DNA of 64,000 bases. It comes from Arabidopsis thaliana (lineage: Eukaryota > Streptophyta > Magnoliopsida > Brassicales > Brassicaceae). Where the stretch lies: NCBI RefSeq assembly GCF_000001735.4, contig NC_003070.9, forward strand, positions 5,394,001 through 5,458,000. Reading direction: 5' to 3'. The position numbers and the translations under genes are program-made. A model generated the notes under the pieces. It saw only the letters and a list, made by a program, of their open reading frames with translations. It was not told where the DNA came from and made no database searches. The first letter of the stretch is position 1, and each line of letters begins with the position of its first letter. This document shows, in pieces, positions 62,742 to 64,000 of this stretch.

Positions 62742-63152
62742 AATCATTTCTGAGTCCCCTCAAGTCGAAGCTTCAAATCTCTGCAGGATGATCAGTGGGC
62801 TCTCTCATCAAACAGATTCAGCACATTTTTACTTCAGTTTTCATCTTTCAAACATTAAAAAAAGACACATTATATGATTCTTGTTACATGTGATTAACTT
62901 CAATAGAGGGAACACATAATGTTTGATTTATTACATCAAGTTCTGTTAGTAGTAACCAATGATTTCGAATTAGCTTGTAAACACGTTGTTACCAAATTTA
63001 TAACCATCAGATTCATTCTGAAATGGACGGTGTAGATCAGCTTACACCATTACTAAACAATCCTAAAACCTCAAAAACGAATTCTCCATCTCTTAAACCC
63101 TAAGAAAAGGCTCATCTTTGCGACTGCTCCCGTGTTCTTCGTCTCTCTGTCA
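62742..63152. promoter_or_regulatory. Spacer with telo-box before the MAM33 gene
   Basis: AAACCCTAAG at about 63096-63105 is a telo-box roughly 50 bp upstream of the MAM33 ATG, common for nuclear genes of mitochondrial proteins. The left part is the 3'UTR of the DCN1-like gene. Confidence 0.5.
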
Positions 63153-64000
63153 ATGGCTCGCCTCCTCAGATGTCTGAGAAGAAGTTTCATATTTAGTTCA
63201 TCGACTTCGATTGCGTACAGAAACCCTAGAATATGTGTTCAGTCAAATCAAAGCTATATTTTCTTAAGCAGCCGCAAGTTTCTCAGCTCGGGGAGTTACG
63301 TTTCAGAAATGCGGAGAACAGCTTTCGAGGGTAACATTCTCAGATTAATTCGTTTGGAGATTCAGTCCGAGCTTGATCACTCGCCTATTCTTCAGGTATT
63401 CTGAAACTTTCAATTTGTAATTGTTAAGCATTTGGTAATCTGATACTACAAAAAGTCGACATCTTTCGAAACTGGAATCTAGGATTGAATCATCTCATAC
63501 GCAAATTGATGATCCGGAATTATGTTTGTTCCTCACTAAATTGAGTTTTTGTTTTGAGAATCATCAATGTTGAATTCATAATGGAAGAAAGAAACTTTAG
63601 TTTGTCTGATTGGTTGATTCACTGCCTGAGCTGAGCTGAGCAATTGTTTGTACACAAAATTTCAGCCTGAAGAGAGTTTTGGTCCATTCACGGTGGATGA
63701 GCGTCCGGGGGAGCAGTGGATTAGCTTGAGAAGAAAATTTGGGGAGAAGGAAGATATTAAGATTGAAGCAACCATGTTTGATGGATCAGTTCCATCATCA
63801 AAATCTACTACCAGCGACCCTGAAGATGTTCAGCTTCATATTACTTTCATTGTCAACATCTCTAAGGGTGATGGTGAGACCTTAGAGATCATGTGTTCTG
63901 CTTGGCCTGATACCATACAGATCACCAAGTTCTTTGTTCGTAAAAGCAGCCAGAACTCACCAAATGCCTATATTGGACCTGAATTCCAGTACTGTGATTT
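63153..64000 (+). CDS. Mitochondrial glycoprotein (MAM33/p32/gC1qR) family, 5' part
   Basis: Exon 1 63153-63395 and exon 2 from 63666, running off the window (partial). The N-terminus (ARLLRCLRRSFIFSSS) is a mitochondrial presequence ending near SSGSYVSEMRRTAFE. The family core follows: helix ILRLIRLEIQSELDH, the FTVDERPGEQWISLRRKFG block, and beta-strand segments (LHITFIVNISKG, LEIMCSAWPD). p32 proteins form doughnut-shaped acidic trimers in the matrix that assist mitochondrial translation and gene expression; plant members are implicated in mitoribosome and respiratory-complex biogenesis. The ATG at 63153 is used; the frame further upstream has only GTG. Recalled as At1g15870. Confidence 0.9.

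Overview
This window is plant nuclear DNA and can be identified as Arabidopsis thaliana chromosome 1 (short arm, roughly the At1g15680-At1g15870 interval). The basis is the spliced proteins reconstructed here, which match well-known Arabidopsis proteins from memory: the vacuolar H+-pyrophosphatase AVP1, the chloroplast ATP synthase gamma-2 subunit, TOPLESS, the Mediator tail subunit MED15A and the antenna protein LHCB6. Plant features are GT-AG introns, AT-rich intergenic DNA, chloroplast and mitochondrial transit peptides, and TGGGCC and telo-box promoter motifs. No database was searched. AGI numbers are recalled, while exon joins were derived by hand from reading frame and splice consensus.

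Layout, left to right. 1-640: end of an F-box protein gene. 640-4950: gene-poor, with one decayed coding scrap. 5.1-8.2 kb AVP1 (+), then ATPC2 (-), arogenate dehydrogenase (+), TRFL5 (+), a CobW/COG0523 metallochaperone (-), an LRR protein (+) and TOPLESS (-). 27.0-31.7 kb is a gene-poor gap that hides a small two-exon defensin-like peptide gene (-). A SAM-domain gene (+) follows. 32.8-46.7 kb is a minus-strand family cluster around MED15A: full-length MED15A, two truncated copies of its C-terminal half on one side, and on the other a KIX-only gene with two KIX-like units plus a broken KIX fragment. Then come a small coiled-coil gene with an EAR-like DLN motif (-), a mitochondrial S15-type ribosomal protein (+), LHCB6 (-), two secreted proline-rich proteins (-), a truncated RAE1-type WD40 gene (-), a DCN1-like gene (+) and the start of a MAM33/p32 gene (+).

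Most genes are unrelated housekeeping or regulatory genes: vacuolar and thylakoid energetics, Tyr synthesis, metal handling, transcriptional co-repression (TPL) and co-activation (MED15A). The most interesting structures are (i) the MED15A cluster, which has split into KIX-only and C-terminal-only small proteins; (ii) the proline-rich gene at 54149-56437, which is open for more than 1.4 kb on both strands and carries a 48-bp minisatellite and a repeated CxxC motif; (iii) the RAE1 copy whose stop codon is a retained splice donor; and (iv) tiny upstream ORFs in the LRR and TOPLESS leaders that are each completed only after leader-intron splicing.
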